Source of the DNA: Tilletiopsis washingtonensis
Taxonomy: Eukaryota; Basidiomycota; Exobasidiomycetes; Entylomatales
Direction: 5' to 3'
NCBI RefSeq assembly: GCF_003144115.1
Contig: NW_020312008.1
Span: forward strand, 90,477 to 154,476
Length of the DNA stretch: 64,000 nt
Both the position numbers and the translations under genes were made by a program. Below are positions 9,997 through 21,049 of this stretch, in pieces (position 1 is the first letter of the stretch; each line of letters opens with the position of its first letter). The notes under the pieces are model-generated. The model made no database searches. It saw only the letters and a program-made list of their open reading frames with translations, and was not told the DNA's origin.

Positions 9997-11800
9997 ATGC
10001 AGACGCGCACCATCCTCTCCCTCACCGGCGCCACGGCGCTCGCCGCCCTCGTCGGCTATGCGCTGTGAGGGCCCCGCCGCGCGCGCTCGCCGCACGTCGC
10101 ACCGCCGCACGTCGCACTCACGCCTCGCCTTTTCGCACACAGCTACTTCGACCACCGCCGCCAGACGGACGCCTCCTTCCGCAAGGCGCTCAAGCGCGAG
10201 CGCCGCCGCGCCGCGCGCCAGAACGACGCCGCCGCCGGCGCGCGCGAAAAGGACACGGCGCGCGCCGTCGAGCAGGCCGTGCGCGACGTGCTGGCGCCCG
10301 GCGCACTGCCGGCGGGCACCGAGGCACGCGAGGCCTTGTGAGTTGGCGCAGCGGTGCGAGCGGGCAGCGGCGAGGCGGACGTCGAGGTGCAGCTGGGGCG
10401 ATGACGGCGAGGAGCGCGCCACACTAGCGCTCACGCAGGTCAGCGACGCCGTGTGTCGATCACTGAGTGTCGCAGCGCGTTTGGCGTGGCCTTCAGCTAG
10501 GACAGAGGGCAGCGTCCGACGCAGTGATGGCGGACAGAGTCGAGCCATTGCCTTGTCGTGGCATTCTGCGCTCTCTTGCGGCTGCACAGACGGTGCAGAG
10601 GGCAGGGGCGCACAGATACGCCGGCATCGAACGGGCTGTGGCTGTCACGCTGCGCCAGTGCGCAGTCGTCTTGCGCCTCCGCAGCAAAGCTGCGCACGGA
10701 TCCGGCGGGCCAGGCTGGCTCGATCGTGCTTTGATCCTGCCCGTCGCGTCCCTTCGCTGCAAGAACCTGCGTCCACGCGTCGTCTGCGCTGCGATGGCCG
10801 GTCGAAACCTCCTCATGCGCTCGCAGCACGATCGTTCGGCGAGGCAGCCTACATGCGCCACTCCCTACTGACGCTCCGCGCACCTGCCCAGCTTCATGCA
10901 GTGCGTCAGCGAAGGCGAGACGCTCTTCGCGCAGGGTCCCGAGCACACGTTTGCCGCGGCGGTGGCCTTCTTCAAGGCCCTCAAGGTGTACCCGGCGCCC
11001 ATGGAGCTCGTCATGATCTACCAGAAGGCCGTGCCGCCGCACGTCTTTGCCCTCATCATGGAGATGATCGGCGCAGAGGTGCGTTCCCTGTCGCTGCGCA
11101 CGCTGAAGTGCTGTCCTCTGATGCCCTCGTCGTACAGGCCAAGATCGGCGGCGCCAACTCCTCGGACCCGCTGGCTGCGCTCGCTCGCGCCGCGGCTGGT
11201 GCACCGACGGCAGGTAGTGCGCAGTCCAACATCGACGAGATCGACGACGATGACGCCACACCGGCGCCTCTTGCGAGCGGCGCGACCGCTGCGGCGTCGC
11301 CTGTCTCAGCTCCGACGTCCTCGTCTGCCTCCGGCAACGGCTCCAGCGCCGCCGATGCCGACGGCTACGCGTACGCCTCGTCGCAGGAGGACGGCCACGG
11401 CAGTGCGACGGGCAGCGGCAACGGCATTGCGTCGGGCTACAGCTCGCAGCCCGAGGGCGGCGCGGCGGGCACCGGCAGCGCCAGCGCCTACTCAAGCCAG
11501 GAGTGGGAGAAGGTGTCGACGACGTCGGCTGCCGGCGCCGTTCCCGCGCCTTCTGCCGCGGAGCAGGCGCAGGCGCAGGCTGAGCTCAGCGCCGCAGAGT
11601 CCGTGGCCGCCTTCGTCTCGGGAGAGGAGCAGACACCTGGCAGCCCGCTTGCCAGCGACGTCACTGCCACGCCCGCCGCGTCGGCTGCCGCGCCGCCGGC
11701 CGACATCGCCGCCGTGCCGAGTGCGCAGGAGCAGAGCGCCGCGGCCGCCGAGGCGGCGCTGGCCGAGGCCGTGGCGGAGCAGGCATCGCACTCCGCCTGA
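9997..11800 (+). CDS. TOM20: Mitochondrial import receptor subunit Tom20 with long low-complexity tail
   Basis: Outer-membrane receptor for mitochondrial presequences. Exons 9997-10064, 10143-10337, 10892-11078 and 11138-11800 join to 370 residues. Residues 4-24 form the N-terminal membrane anchor (TILSLTGATALAALVGYALYF), followed by the basic cytosolic segment FRKALKRERRRAARQ, then the TPR-like core (FMQCVSEGETLF, AVAFFKALKVYP, PAPMELVMIYQKAVPPHVF). The family is usually about 150-200 residues. Here a Ser/Gly/Ala/Glu-rich tail of roughly 220 residues follows, encoded by the last exon. Intron 2 is 554 nt, far longer than others here. Core assignment is secure. The tail follows the only open frame and is compatible with acidic receptor tails. 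Confidence 0.88.
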
Positions 11801-12130
11801 GCACTCCTTCAGTCTCTTCACGCTCGATAGCCTCCTCCGACTTGGGCCTGCGCAGACCTCTGCTTGGCTCGTCGCGCCGCGGGCCCTGCCTCACCCTAGA
11901 CGTCTCGCCATCTCTGTTGCATGTACAGCACCCTCATCTCGACTCGCTCGGGCCGTGCTCACCCAGCCGCGCCGTGGGCATGACACAAAACACACACACA
12001 CACCGCGCCGTGCGCGCATGACCAATGCATCCTTGTCCCACGCCACACACCACGAACACCCTGAGCATGCGGTAAGATTGCGCGGGTACGTCGTATAGCG
12101 AAGAGCAGCCAGAGCCCAGGCTGGTCCCCC
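11801..12130. other. Gene-free stretch between convergent TOM20 and kinase ends
   Basis: 330 bp of shared 3' flank. It contains a short CA repeat at about 11990-12003. Nothing else is recognised. Confidence 0.5.
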
Positions 12131-15100
12131 TCATGGCACCGGCGGCGCATGCTCCTGCAGCGGAGTGCGCACGTCTGCGTCTGCGAAACCGAGGCCCAGA
12201 CTGAGGCGCGCCGCCTCGAGCTTGGGGCGCACCCACGCGCTGCCGCTGAGCTCGATGGCGACGTGCACGGCGCGCTCGCCCTGCGCCAGGGCGCTGTGCT
12301 CGCCCAGCTCGTCGCGCTCGCGCTCAAAGTCGCGCACCAGGGCCAGGCCCTCGGCCTCGGCGTCGGCGCCGCGCTCCTCGGGCAGTTCGGAGAGACAGCG
12401 CGCCAGGACATAGGCGCAGAGACTGGGTGCCTGGCGCGCAAAGGCCTCGAGCAGCCGTGCGGGCGACGGCCCGGCAGCAGGCGACTCGTGCGGCGCGGCG
12501 GCGCCATTGCCGCTGCTGCCGACGGGCCACTCGGGTGCGTCGCGCTCCAGCTCGGCATCGGCCGCCTCGAAGATGGCCGAGAGATCGATGTCGCTGGCAC
12601 GCGGCGGCGGCGGGCGACGTGGACTCGGCGACGGAGCGGCGCTGCTGTCCGTGCGTGGAGCAGCGCCAGACGGCGAGGCCATGCTGCGGCGCCGCAGTAA
12701 CTGCCGCCGGCGGAAGGCGAGAAACGACGTCTGCCCCTTGCCGAGCAGCGCCTCGCGCACCTGCAGGTCGTCGATGCCGTCGCGCAGCGCAAACGCACGC
12801 ACCAGATTCGCTCCGAGCGCCCACAGGTCGGCGCCGGGACCGGCCAGGCGGCCCTGCGGGCCCGGAATGGCCTCCGGTGGGATCCAGTCGTATGACACGA
12901 GCGCCACGCGACCGTCGCGGCCGGCACCGGGCGCGCCGCGGAACGGATTGGCGTTTTCGTAGTCGATGACGACGAGCTCGCCGCGCTCGTCGAACATGAG
13001 GTTCTCCAGCTTGATGTCGCCGTGCATCCAGCCGGCGGCATGGAAGCGCGAGATGGCGCGCAGCGCGCCGCAGAAGACGAGCGCCACGACGCCCGCCACC
13101 TCGGCGGGCTCGCAGCCGGCAATGACGAAGAAGGCCTCTTCGGGATAGTCCTCCTCGAGGCGCACATACTTGCCGTCGGCGGTGCGCAGCACCTTGGCCA
13201 CCGTGCCGGCGCGCTCCGGATTGAGCGTCTCGGCCTTCTGCACCTCGTCGAGCAGGTCCTGCACGTAGCGCTCGCGTAGGCCGCGCATCACGGCGCGAGA
13301 GACGCCGCTGCCGACGCTGCCGTCGGCGTTGCGCATCTTGCGCTCGACGCTCATCAGCTCCATGGCGGCGTAGAAGTTGCCGGCGCCGTCCATGGCCCAG
13401 CGCCGCAGCTTGGCCGCCGAGGAGACGCGATTGTCGGGCGTGGTGATGAGGTAGGTCATCGGCTCGGCCTCCTCGTCCAGCAGCGCACTGTCCTCGGCGG
13501 CTCGTGCCAGCGCTGCGGCCGCCGAGGCGTAGCCGCCGTGCGTCAGACGGGCGATGGCCTGCTGGCGCTCCTCGTCGTCCTGGTAGCCCACGTCGGCGCT
13601 CGAGTCTGAGGCCGAGAACAGGCGCACTGACAGGCCGTCCGTCACGGCGCCCTCGCGGAACGGTCCGCTGCGGTCGTACAGCGTGCCTTCGACGCGCACG
13701 GGGCGCCGCCGGCGTGCCAGCTGCAGCGACGCACGCACAGGACTGGCGCTGCGCCGCGCCGAGACGCCGGCGCCGAGGGCCAGGAGCGACGTGTAGGACG
13801 TCTTGCGTGCCATGTCGTGCCCGTGCGACACGGCCAGCAGCGACGAGAGGCTGCTGTCCGAGGCACGCGCACACAACTCGTGTGCCGAGACGGCCGGATT
13901 CTCGGCCACGGCCGACGCCTCGTCGTCGGCCGCCTGTGCCGCCGCAGCTGCAGCGGCGGCGAGCACGTCGCTGGAGAGCATGCGCCGGTGCGGCGGCTTC
14001 TGCGGCGCCGTCGACTTCTTCTTCTTGCGCTCTCTTGCTGCGTCCACCTCCGGCGTCTCGTCGGCCGGCGCCGTCTCGCTCGCCTGGCCCGACGGTGGCG
14101 GCTTGATCTGCGAGAGTGGCGCGAGGGCAATGCGCTCGAGGAAGCCACTGCCGTTGAGCGGCGTGCCGCGGCCACTGCTGCCCGCCGACTCGCTCTCGCG
14201 GCGCGGCGTGTGGATGCCAATGACGGTCTCGTGGCGCAGAAAGGCGGCCTCGGGCCCGTTGGATGAGAAGCGCCGCGGCCGCGACCAGACGCTGCCGTGC
14301 TCCGGCGTGCCGGTCGACGAGGTCATCGATGCCGTCTCGTCGCCCGAGCCGATGCTGCCGCGCCCCGTGCTCGACGCAGCGCTGCTGCCCGGCCCGTAGG
14401 GACGCATGCACCACGAGCCCGAGCGGCTACGGCTGGCGCGCGAGCTGCGCCGGCTGCCGCGGCGCGTCGGCGGGCCGGTCGAGGAGCCGCTGACAGAGGT
14501 GCCCTCGGTCTCTTCGTCCTCCAGCTCGCTGCTCTCGTCGGTCGTCTCGTCGCCGCGCTCGTGCGACGGCGCCGCCGTGGCGCTGGCCGTGCCGCGCTTC
14601 CACGCCAGGTGCAGGCCGACCTCGCCGTCGAGCGAGGCGCGCGCATGCTGCTGCCAGCGCTCGTGGTCCTTGCCGAGAAAGATGGTGGCGGCCCGCAGCG
14701 CGCGCCCGCCCGAGGCCGACGGCGGCAGCGTCCACTGCGGCGGCGGGCGGTCGGCGTTGTGTGCCTCGGCATCGCGTGCCTCGAACATGGTGCTCGTGCG
14801 CAGGCCCGAGCCCGGCCGGCTGGGGCGCGGCGACGGCGCTGCGCTGGCGGCAAGCGTGCTGGGCAGGCTCGTGGCCGCCGTCGGCACGCCCGACGACTCG
14901 CTCGCCGTGCTGCTGCTGCGGCTGCTGCTGGGCGCCGCGGACGTGCGCACGGGCGAGGCGCCGGCCGCCGGCGAGGCGCGGCGGAAGCCGAGATTGGGCA
15001 TGCCGGCGCTGCCGCTGCCGCCGCTGGAGCGCCGGCGGCCCGAGAAGGCCGGCAGCGCCTCGTCGGGCGACGTGAGCGAGTGGCGGCGGCCGCGCGGCGA

Positions 15101-15385
15101 TGTCGGCGACGGCGGGCGCGGCGAGAGGGTGCGTGACGCAGGCGCCGTCGCTGCCGCACGCCCGGGGCTCCGGCTGCTGCTGCTCACGGCACCGCTGCTG
15201 CTGCCGCCGGCGCTGAAGCCAGGCGGAAAGACGGCGCTGCGCGGAGTGACAGGCGCATCGGTGGGAAAGGGCGTGCTGCTGGAGGAAGCGCCGGTATCGC
15301 TGCTGCCCGGGGCGCGCGAGTCGCGGCTGTGCTCGCGGCTGGTGCCGCGTGGCGGCGCCTCGCTGCTCTCTGCCGAGGGCGCCAT
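12131..15385 (-). CDS. Large divergent protein kinase with Ser-rich N-terminus
   Basis: Single-exon 1084-residue protein. The first 600 residues are Ser/Pro/Arg-rich and presumably disordered. The kinase-like domain (about 620-900) has the catalytic loop HGDIKLEN (H788, D790, K792, N795) and, 18 residues on, DYE (D808) in place of DFG, followed by the activation-segment end SYDWIPPEA. A plausible alpha-C glutamate sits in LLDEVQKAETLNP. The region where the beta-3 lysine belongs reads FYAAMEL (M675, E676), so the ATP-anchoring lysine is not obvious and the glycine loop is degenerate. The start ATG at 15385 was chosen over upstream frame because sequence before it looks like untranslated leader. 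The substrate is unknown. It could be active with a displaced lysine or a pseudokinase. Confidence 0.75.
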   Translation of the reverse strand: MAPSAESSEAPPRGTSREHSRDSRAPGSSDTGASSSSTPFPTDAPVTPRSAVFPPGFSAGGSSSGAVSSSSRSPGRAAATAPASRTLSPRPPSPTSPRGRRHSLTSPDEALPAFSGRRRSSGGSGSAGMPNLGFRRASPAAGASPVRTSAAPSSSRSSSTASESSGVPTAATSLPSTLAASAAPSPRPSRPGSGLRTSTMFEARDAEAHNADRPPPQWTLPPSASGGRALRAATIFLGKDHERWQQHARASLDGEVGLHLAWKRGTASATAAPSHERGDETTDESSELEDEETEGTSVSGSSTGPPTRRGSRRSSRASRSRSGSWCMRPYGPGSSAASSTGRGSIGSGDETASMTSSTGTPEHGSVWSRPRRFSSNGPEAAFLRHETVIGIHTPRRESESAGSSGRGTPLNGSGFLERIALAPLSQIKPPPSGQASETAPADETPEVDAARERKKKKSTAPQKPPHRRMLSSDVLAAAAAAAAQAADDEASAVAENPAVSAHELCARASDSSLSSLLAVSHGHDMARKTSYTSLLALGAGVSARRSASPVRASLQLARRRRPVRVEGTLYDRSGPFREGAVTDGLSVRLFSASDSSADVGYQDDEERQQAIARLTHGGYASAAAALARAAEDSALLDEEAEPMTYLITTPDNRVSSAAKLRRWAMDGAGNFYAAMELMSVERKMRNADGSVGSGVSRAVMRGLRERYVQDLLDEVQKAETLNPERAGTVAKVLRTADGKYVRLEEDYPEEAFFVIAGCEPAEVAGVVALVFCGALRAISRFHAAGWMHGDIKLENLMFDERGELVVIDYENANPFRGAPGAGRDGRVALVSYDWIPPEAIPGPQGRLAGPGADLWALGANLVRAFALRDGIDDLQVREALLGKGQTSFLAFRRRQLLRRRSMASPSGAAPRTDSSAAPSPSPRRPPPPRASDIDLSAIFEAADAELERDAPEWPVGSSGNGAAAPHESPAAGPSPARLLEAFARQAPSLCAYVLARCLSELPEERGADAEAEGLALVRDFERERDELGEHSALAQGERAVHVAIELSGSAWVRPKLEAARLSLGLGFADADVRTPLQEHAPPVP

Positions 15386-17452
15386 GCGAGTGGCCTGTCG
15401 CGCTTGGGATGGAGTGGTGAGGTGAAGCAGAAGGTGCAGGTCGCGGCAGAGGGCAAGATCGGGGCCGGGCGGGAAGGAGGTGCGCTGCTGGCTGCGCTGG
15501 CCGCGGCAGCAGCAGGCCGCGAGTGAGGTGGAGGCGGGCGCTGCACGGCGGCTGCGCGCCACTTTCGGGTTGGCGCTCCGCTCGGCTTGGCCGTGCGTCG
15601 TTGGGACGAGGGCGTGTGCGCGTGTCGGCTGGGGTCGCGAAGGCGGTGCGATGGAGGATGCGTGGAGGAGAAGGAGCAGGCGACGACGGTGAGCCGTGCG
15701 TCGTCCCTGATGCTGTTGCGCTGCAAGCCGTTGGGCCTGCTGGCGGCTGGCCTAGCGCGCCCTTGGCCGCGCGGCGGCGGCGCGCGTGACCTCGGCGCCG
15801 CCGCGGCGGATGGAGAGGAGGCACTTCAAGGCTGATTTGCAGCCGCGGCCCGCCAATGAAGTCGCTCAATACAGCTCGGATGAGGGCGAATACAACTGCG
15901 CCCTGCAGGCCCGCTGCATCTCGTCTGCGCCTGCACGCCGAAGACGCGCGCTGCGCCTCAGACAGCTCATCGAGCAGAGCCTCGCAGCGCCTCGCTTCTG
16001 CTGCCGCTGCGCCCCGTCGAGCTCCGCCGACGGACGAACGCACGCCCGATGGATGCTGCCGCTGCCCTGCATTCTGCAGGACATGCCCGGAGAACGAGGG
16101 CTGAGGAGGCGCCCGCAGTGCCGCAGCAGGCACACAGGGAAGACGAGATGGAGGAGCAGCACGCAGAGGGGCTGAGCCGCTGCTCAGGGTCTCTTCTGCG
16201 CTTCCTTCGAGGCTTAGAGTGGCACTGCGCGCGCCACACGAGCGGCACTTTTCGGGCAAGAAAGCGCGCTCCACGGCCCCTGCGCTTGGCCGTGTTGCCG
16301 CAGGAGGGATGGGAGAGCGGCGATCAGGCTCGGCTGCGGCGCACCTTCCAGAGTCAAGTGGCTGCTCATCCCGCATCTGTGATGCTGGGTGCGGCGTCGA
16401 TGTGGAGACCACGGCTGGTCTGGTCCTCGAGCGAGGGGCTCGGCAACCACGAGCGGTATGCAGCACCCAGCGCGCATGGCGCAGCGCTGCCGGTTGCGAG
16501 CTTCTGTGAGGGGCGCAGAGATAGTTCGACTGACCCTGCGTCGAGGCCTCTTCAGGTACACCGAAGCGCTTCAAGCAAGCAACCATCACGCGTCCGCGGC
16601 TGCACCTGAATGAGAGGCACGTGGCCGAGATCAAAGAGACAGCCATGAAGCCCTTTGAGCGACCGCCGAGGTGCTCAGCGGCGGCCACTTGGAACCCAGA
16701 GAGGCTCCAGCAGTTGCAGGTGATGAGAGAGGAATGATTGCAAAGGAAGCGCAAGCGACGCGCACCGCTGCAGCAAGACCTCATGACCAAGGCGCCTGCC
16801 GCCGCAGCAGCGCAGCCTTCGCGAGTGCTCCCTTGCGTGAGGAGCGCCCCTGCGCGGCGGCAGCAGCGCCCCACGAGTCCAAAGGGACGTGCACGTGACT
16901 TGCTGATCGCTGCCGCGCGGCCGTGCCCATGCAAGATGCGAGATGCGCTGCGCGCCAAGCCAGGCGGGCGCTCTGCAGCGGCACACAGGCGGCGTGCTGC
17001 CACCAGGCATCCGAGCAGCGTCGAGAGAGCGCATGCTCCGCGACGCACTCCACACGCCGGCCCGATGCCCCTCTCCCTCGCGCCCCTCAGCGCCACTGCA
17101 TGCTGCGAGGCGACGCCGCTGCCGTCACTGCTCAGCTGCAGCATGCAGCGCATGCGAGACAGCGGCGCTATGCAGCGATACGAGCAGAAGCGCAGCGCGA
17201 GAGCATGTGCCCCTGCGGCACGAGGCGAAGGCGCCGGGCGGAGCGGCGAGATCGCCATGCCGCGTGCGTGCGTCGGCCGCCGGCCGCATCATGCTACCGC
17301 TGCATGCGACGCTGCGGTCGCAGGCGGCCTGCCTGCCGCTGGCCTGACCCTGCCCCAGCCGGCGGGTCAGCGAGCCGGCAGGCGGCGACACACCGAGGCG
17401 CAATCTCCCCTCCACCTTCCTCACCCTCACCTCTCCCGCTTCAAGCCAGACC
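15386..17452. other. Long gene-free divergent region (2.1 kb)
   Basis: No supportable gene. Long minus-strand frames here continue from the antisense-shifted frame of the kinase gene and have Arg/Ala-biased composition expected of G+C-rich noncoding or shadow sequence. The last 60 bases before 17453 are pyrimidine-rich, as expected for a promoter. An unstructured regulatory region or a noncoding transcript cannot be excluded. Confidence 0.4.
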
Positions 17453-18426
17453 ATGCGTTTCCTCCCGCTCCTCTCCGCCCTCCTGCTGTCCAGCGTCGGC
17501 CTCGCAGCCGCGCAGGAGAGCGGCTCGAGCAGCAGTGCCAGCGCGAGCAGCGAGGGCGGCAGCAGCAGTGCGGCGCCGAGCTCCACGGCGGGCGCATCGT
17601 CCAGCTCGTCGGGCGCAAGCTCCAGCATGCCCACGTCGGCGCCCAGCTCGTCGGGCGGCGGCGGCGGCGGCGACAGGGTCTGCTCCATCCTCGTCGGCGA
17701 CCCGAACGGTGAGTTGTCGGTGAGGAGGACGAGAGCGGCGAGGTAAAGGCGTCATCGTAGCGGTGAGGAGGAGACAAGGGACTCGCGAGCAAACATCGCT
17801 TTGCTACCCTCTGGGCGAGGGAGCATCAGGACAGGGCGTCGTCAGCTCTCGCTGCTGCTAGCCAGCTCCGCGCTTCGACTGTCGCTTTCTCTTGCGCAAA
17901 ATCTCTGCCCCTTGTCTGCGCACTCATCTGACGCTCCTCAACCTGCGTCTCGCTCCTCGCCAGTGCGTCAAGCCGACTGCACCTACTCGTCGACCTTCAC
18001 GCCGCCGTACGACCAGTCCTCCATGGCGTCGTACCTCATCGGCGGCTACCAGGCGGGCCAGGGCGAGGAGATTGACGCCGTGGCGACGCAGTTCGCCGAG
18101 GGTGCGTGCTGCCTGCCTGCTTGAGCCTGTTCCGAGAAACAACGCTGATGTACATGCTGGCGCGAGCAGAGGTGCTGCAGTACTACCCGACCATGACGTC
18201 CTCCGTCTCGCAGCTCGCTCCCGAGTTTGGTGCGTCTGTCCTCCTTCTCAGGTCCCTTCCCGTCACTCAGCTGACGCCTCCTGCGCACGACACAGCCTCG
18301 GCCATCCGCGCCTCCATCGCAGCGACCAAGCCCGACGGCGCTGCGGGCCTGCACGTCCCTCGTGGCCTTGGCGCCGTCGCTGCTGCCGGCGCCGCCATCG
18401 TCGCTGGTGCCGTGTTCGTGCTCTAA
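17453..18426 (+). CDS. Small Ser-rich secreted protein, probably GPI-anchored
   Basis: Exons 17453-17708, 17964-18101, 18170-18229 and 18296-18426 join in phase to 194 residues. Residues 1-20 are a clear signal peptide (MRFLPLLSALLLSSVGLAAA). A Ser/Ala/Gly-rich stalk (about 21-75, likely O-mannosylated) leads to a short globular part of about 85 residues with two cysteines (VCSI and ADCTY) and TFTPPYDQSSM. The C-terminus GLGAVAAAGAAIVAGAVFVL is a hydrophobic tail without a charged end, like a GPI-attachment signal. I do not recognise the globular part, and two cysteines are too few for a CFEM domain. It probably sits at the cell surface or wall. The first intron is 255 nt, the others 55-70 nt. 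Confidence 0.72.
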
Positions 18427-19469
18427 GCGGAGCCCGGCCCTCGACGTCTGCTTGCAACCCCCTCTGCGACGCGCTGCGACGCTCTGTCGCACCGCACCGC
18501 TGCGAGCTTCTCACTCTTCTCCCTCTCTAGCGCCTCCTCAGTCCCGCGTTGTCTCCATGTCCCTGTCGCTGTACTCCTTGCCTCCACTTGCTTCTTGCTA
18601 AGTCCAAATCGATGCCCTTGGGCCTTTGCACTGATCCCTTCGTTGTAGCGAAACGTCTCGAACGCTCGAGCTGCTCGGCGCTGAGCGGTGCAGCTTAGCG
18701 CTTGCGTGGGCTTCATGCGAAGCGGCATCGCTGCATGGCCGCGGTCGTGCGCTTTGGAGGTGAGGCGAGACGGCATGGCATTATGCGGCGCCCACGCTTG
18801 CTCTCAGCATCTTCGAGGCCGTGAGACGGCTGCGTCGTCGGTCCCAGACGGACACGTCAGCTGCCACGCACACCTAAGGGCGGCGCGACACCCGGGACGA
18901 GAACGGTCGTCGCAGGGACTCGCGCTTGCTTGGGCTGCACGGAAATGCCCCTCGACGCTGAGTGACTGATGAGGACTGCCAGCACCGTTACCGCCGCCTG
19001 CGAGGGCCGGATTGGGTCGCCGCCGCCGCCTGCTGTCATTCCGCTCCTATCTCATCTCGAGCTGCTTTCTGCTCCATCACCACTCATCGCTCTCCCCAGA
19101 CTCCATCACCGCGTACCGCGCCGCTCGAGCTCCATCGCCTCTCGCTCCGCCCATCCTCAGCCGCGCTGAAGAGCGCACTGAACCCTAGCCTACTCCGGCG
19201 CCCGACGCCGCTCCGCCTCTCACCTCGTCGCCTTTCACCTCGCCGCCTCGCTTGGCTCTCCGATCACACGACGCGCCGCACAGCCTCTCCATCGCTGCAG
19301 AGCGATTCCAAAGACCCGTCTTACACCATCGCTCGTCGTCGTTGGGCTCAGACGTTCCCTCGCCCACCTGCTTCGCTCTACGACTGCTCCGCGCTTCGTC
19401 TGCATCTGAGAGGCACGCTACAGGGCGCCCGAACGTCATCTTCGCACGCCGCTCGCCGCACAGCCCGTC
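18427..19469. other. Gene-free region upstream of F-box gene 1
   Basis: About 1 kb. The last 400 bases are strongly C/T-rich with many CTCC and CATC runs, a common pattern ahead of fungal transcription starts. No gene or RNA is recognised. Confidence 0.45.
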
Positions 19470-21049
19470 ATGCTCGAGCCGGCTTCCCATGTGCCAGGCA
19501 CTCCCCTCTCCGCGGACATGCATCTTCTGGCGTGGATGCCGCTCGAGATCCTGGCGTGCGTCGCGTCGCACCTGAGCGCCTCCGCCTATATCAATCTCTC
19601 AATGACGAGCCGCGAGATGCGCACCCTGCTGCGACAGCCGCACTTTCTGCGTCGCGTGGTCGCCTGTCCCCAGAGCGACAGGGCCCGGCGCTGGGAAGAG
19701 CGAGAGGCAGACCCACTTTGGGAGCAGCTTATCATCCAGAGATGCTTGATGGAGGGTCTGAACCGGACTCTGCCGCCCGAATGCGATGCCGAATACGCGG
19801 ACATCAACTGTCCCATCGTCAGCTTGGACGGTCGTTACGTCGCCTGGGTCCTCCCGAGCACCTTGGACGACGGGACCAGGAACGAGGACAAAGGCATCTG
19901 GCTCTTTGATGTCTTTCAAGCGTATTCAATCCGTCTTCCTCGCCTGAGAGGTCAATCATTTGCCAGAGAAGTCAGGCTGCACGTCGAGAGCGACTTGATG
20001 ATCCTCGCTGGCCCGGACCGGCAGACGTTGTGGGACCTCAACGATCTTTCCTCTCCAATCTTCAGCAACAAGAGGAAGGACAACGAGCGGGCTCGGGACG
20101 TGTTTGCACCCATTGACGGCGGCAGCCACCTCATTGTTCGTGTGAACAATTGCATCAAGCTCCTACGCACCGACCTGCTCAAGGCACGCAAGAAGTCCTC
20201 GGCCACGGTGCACGTCTGGACAAACGTTTCTGCCTTGGCCTTCTCTGCCGCCTCGCCCGTCTTGCTCATGGCCGGAGAAGAGACAAGGAGCGAGAGCGGA
20301 CTAAGAGCCGGGGCAGAGGCCAGCCACGAGACCAGAGTCCCGCAGGGTTCCATCCAGCAGTGGAATGCTGCGACAGTGACGCTACAGAGTGAGGTCAACT
20401 TCAGTCTCTTCTATGACTGCCTTGCAGTGTCAGACAACGGGACTCGCGCTTTAGCAATCGGCGATCTTCCAGATGAATCCGGCCGGCGCCGCTACCAAGC
20501 ACACGTGTGGACGCTTGGCAATCCCCTACAGACAAGAAGCACTTTTGACCTCATCGGTCACTTCAGGCGCTTTTCTCTGTCGCCGGACGGCCGCTATCTG
20601 GTGTACACCGCGTGCAAGAAGAACAGTGCGCGTGGCGTCCCAGAGTGGCCCTATCCAGAGTGGCGACTGCTGATTCAGGATCTCGACAACGTCAAGCGTA
20701 TGCCTCTGACTTTTGTCACCAACGCCTACTACCCAGACGTTCCTCGATACTACTTGACTCGTCTTGGCTTGGCAGCTCGAGAGATCGTGCTGCACTGCGA
20801 GGAAGTGCTTGTAAGTGACGCGCTGACTGGGCAAAGGCGGACAGCAGAGCTGACCCGACCCTCAATCTGCAGCCGTCGTCGCAGCTTTGCTACCCAGAAG
20901 AGAACCGCCTGCAAATTAAAGGCTCTTTTGATAACTTCTGGGTGGTGACTGCGGACATCACCTACTTCGAGGACGATACCGAAGACGGGGAGCTGGATCT
21001 TCGCGTTGTTTATCCCACAGCCATCCGTGCTCTGGCCTCATATGGCTGA
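19470..21049 (+). CDS. F-box protein with propeller-like repeats, paralog 1
   Basis: Exons 19470-20810 and 20873-21049 join in phase to 505 residues. An N-terminal F-box (MPLEILACVASHL ... MTSREMRTLL, about residues 23-60) would bind Skp1 in an SCF ubiquitin ligase. It is followed by the family signature VVACPQSDRARRWEER and DPLWEQLIIQ. The rest resembles a beta-propeller with spaced blades such as SLDGRYVAW and LSPDGRYLVY and DLNDLSSPIFS. Three other genes here (at 21572, 27734 and 30518) share this order, so this is a local family. This copy lacks the long Ser/Ala-rich N-terminus of copy 2. The target is unknown. F-box assignment is by pattern, and a nuclear or cytosolic place is inferred. 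Confidence 0.75.

Noticed and set aside
12324-14414. 696-residue minus frame inside the kinase gene
   Set aside because: Same strand but shifted frame. It lacks the HGDIKLEN and other kinase signatures found in the chosen frame.
16716-16800. Box C-like GTGATGA suggesting a C/D snoRNA
   Set aside because: No CTGA box D at a suitable distance and no terminal stem.
14427-17258. 943-residue minus-strand open frame
   Set aside because: It overlaps the kinase gene in another frame and runs through its upstream region. Composition is Arg/Ala/Pro-biased with no recognisable domain, as expected by chance in G+C-rich DNA.
16738-17723. Overlapping plus frames (324 and 266 residues) before the secreted-protein gene
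   Set aside because: Two phases open at once over the same bases, Arg/Ala/His-biased, no homology, and they run into the start of a well-supported gene.
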